Below are positions 6,818 to 7,495 of a DNA stretch of 7,495 nt, one piece after another (within the stretch, counting starts at the first letter, position 1; each line of letters starts with the position of its first letter). Source of the DNA: an uncultured beta proteobacterium (GTDB lineage: Bacteria > Pseudomonadota > Gammaproteobacteria > Burkholderiales > Rhodocyclaceae). Made by a program: the position numbers and the translations under genes. The stretch is taken from positions 1 through 7,495 of the forward strand of contig CAIXAY010000512.1 of the NCBI GenBank assembly GCA_903917505.1, in the 5' to 3' direction. The notes beneath the pieces are model-generated. The model had not been told where the DNA came from. It did no database searches and saw only the letters and a program-made list of their open reading frames with translations.

Positions 6818-7305
6818 TGCTCCTCCTCGGTCACGGTTGTTTCACGCAAGATCATCGCGATCTGCCAGATGCCGCGCGCGACGAGCGATACCAGCAACAT
6901 GGCGAAAGGCAGGAAGACCCACATGAAGGGAATGCCGATGACCGGCGTGCCCTCGCGCTCCATGAAATGGATGTAGCTCCAGCTGGCCGGCAATGCCCAC
7001 GCCGCAAAGCCGCCGATGATCAGGTGGCCGATGATGCGCATGTAGCGGCGCACGCGATGCGAAGCGAAGTGATAGAGGAGGTCGAAGACGACGTGTTCGC
7101 GCTCGGGGACCATGAAGGCGGCCGCCCACATGATCGCCCAGACGTACAGGATGACGACCATTTCGTCCGTCCACATCAGCGGCGTATTGAAGCCGAAACG
7201 GGCGGTGACCTGCGCGACAAACGTGAGGAACAGCAGGCTGAACAAGACGCCGCCAACGATGTTGGCGGCCTTCTTGCAGATGTTTCCGAAATTACCGAAC
7301 GGCAT
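6814..7305 (-). CDS. dctQ: TRAP transporter small permease subunit DctQ
   Basis: The 163-residue small membrane subunit that pairs with DctM and is needed for transport by the DctPQM complex. Four hydrophobic segments are visible, near residues 13-34, 45-66, 89-107 and 124-146. The family motif WTDEMVVILYVWAIMWAAAF (45-64) contains the conserved acidic residues at the start of the second helix. The C-terminus ends EEEQ, whose codons double as the ribosome-binding site of dctM. The ATG at 7305 lies inside the last codons of dctP (14-nt overlap, different frame), with GGAG 8 nt upstream (7314-7317). The length and layout are usual for the family, and sequence conservation outside the motif is low, as is normal for DctQ proteins. 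Confidence 0.94.
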   Translation of the reverse strand: MPFGNFGNICKKAANIVGGVLFSLLFLTFVAQVTARFGFNTPLMWTDEMVVILYVWAIMWAAAFMVPEREHVVFDLLYHFASHRVRRYMRIIGHLIIGGFAAWALPASWSYIHFMEREGTPVIGIPFMWVFLPFAMLLVSLVARGIWQIAMILRETTVTEEEQ

Positions 7306-7495
7306 TGATGCGCTCCAGCAAACCCTTCGGCCAGGTCTTGGCCATGTCGGAGGTCAGGTATTTCTGCTGCACGGCCTTGCGGAATGCGCCGACGTCGGGC
7401 GTGACGATCTTCAGGCCCTGCGCCTTGAAGAAGTCGATCAGCTCGGCCTCGTCCTTGACGCGGTTGGCGTTGTTGTAACGCGCGGCGGCTTCGGC
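7292..7495 (-). CDS. dctP: TRAP transporter substrate-binding protein DctP, C-terminal fragment
   Basis: A partial gene: the frame is open from the window edge (7495) leftward to a TAA at 7294-7292, giving the last 67 residues. The end contains LIDFFKAQGLKIVTPD (residues 19-34 of the fragment) and VGAFRKAVQQKYL (35-47), the usual C-terminal pattern of DctP proteins: a strand-forming GLKIVTPD, then AFRKAV in the closing helix. DctP binds the substrate in the periplasm and delivers it to DctQM. The signal peptide and the arginine that pins carboxylate ligands in most family members lie outside the window, so the ligand cannot be judged. The gene overlaps dctQ by 14 nt. I translated this directly from the sequence, as it is short. 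Confidence 0.88.
   Translation of the reverse strand, partial: AEAAARYNNANRVKDEAELIDFFKAQGLKIVTPDVGAFRKAVQQKYLTSDMAKTWPKGLLERINAVR

Noticed and set aside
5306..6976. 556-codon open frame on the plus strand opposite the regulator start and dctM
   Set aside because: Its Gln/His/Asp-rich composition is what hydrophobic membrane-protein codons give when read in reverse; dctM on the other strand has unmistakable TRAP motifs.
6754..7308. 184-codon plus-strand frame opposite dctQ
   Set aside because: Charged, low-complexity antisense product with no plausible start context; dctQ is well supported.

Overview
The window is a compact, GC-rich carbohydrate-utilisation locus from a Gram-negative bacterium. 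A TRAP transporter that needs a periplasmic binding protein, a LacI/Cra-type regulator and proteobacterial-style Shine-Dalgarno sites point to Pseudomonadota. A betaproteobacterium is my best guess, but this is inferred from protein style and base composition, not from any marker gene.

Layout. Positions 1-125 hold a GC-rich stem-loop, a good sigma70-type promoter and a perfect 18-bp palindrome (90-107) lying on the predicted transcription start. This drives a rightward metabolic operon of three genes: an FGGY-family pentulose kinase resembling D-ribulokinase (126-1715), an L-fucose/D-arabinose isomerase-like enzyme (1758-3407) and an atypical DHDPS/N-acetylneuraminate-lyase-superfamily aldolase (3478-4410). 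A LacI-family regulator of Cra/FruR type lies convergently, its stop codon only 3 nt from that of the aldolase (4414-5445, leftward). To the right is a leftward tripartite TRAP transporter operon: the C-terminal end of the binding protein DctP (7292-7495, cut by the window edge), small membrane subunit DctQ (6814-7305) and large membrane subunit DctM (5519-6817). Adjacent transporter genes overlap, and a strong hairpin terminator (5469-5509) follows DctM.

How the parts may work together. The TRAP system would import a sugar, sugar acid or related polyhydroxylated compound. The isomerase would convert an aldose to a ketose, the kinase would phosphorylate the ketose, and the LacI-type protein would repress through the palindrome until an inducer appears. 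D-arabinose to D-ribulose to D-ribulose 5-phosphate is the simplest scheme for the isomerase/kinase pair, but it is inference. The third enzyme does not fit a textbook fucose or arabinose pathway. It keeps the Schiff-base lysine and the downstream tyrosine of its superfamily but lacks the usual GTTGE-type substrate loop, the second catalytic tyrosine and the DapA arginine. With a TRAP transporter, a class more often linked to organic acids, this makes the substrate unclear and is the most interesting point of the window.

No RNA genes, insertion sequences or CRISPR arrays were seen. The very long open frames antisense to the kinase/isomerase pair and to the TRAP genes are GC-driven shadows.
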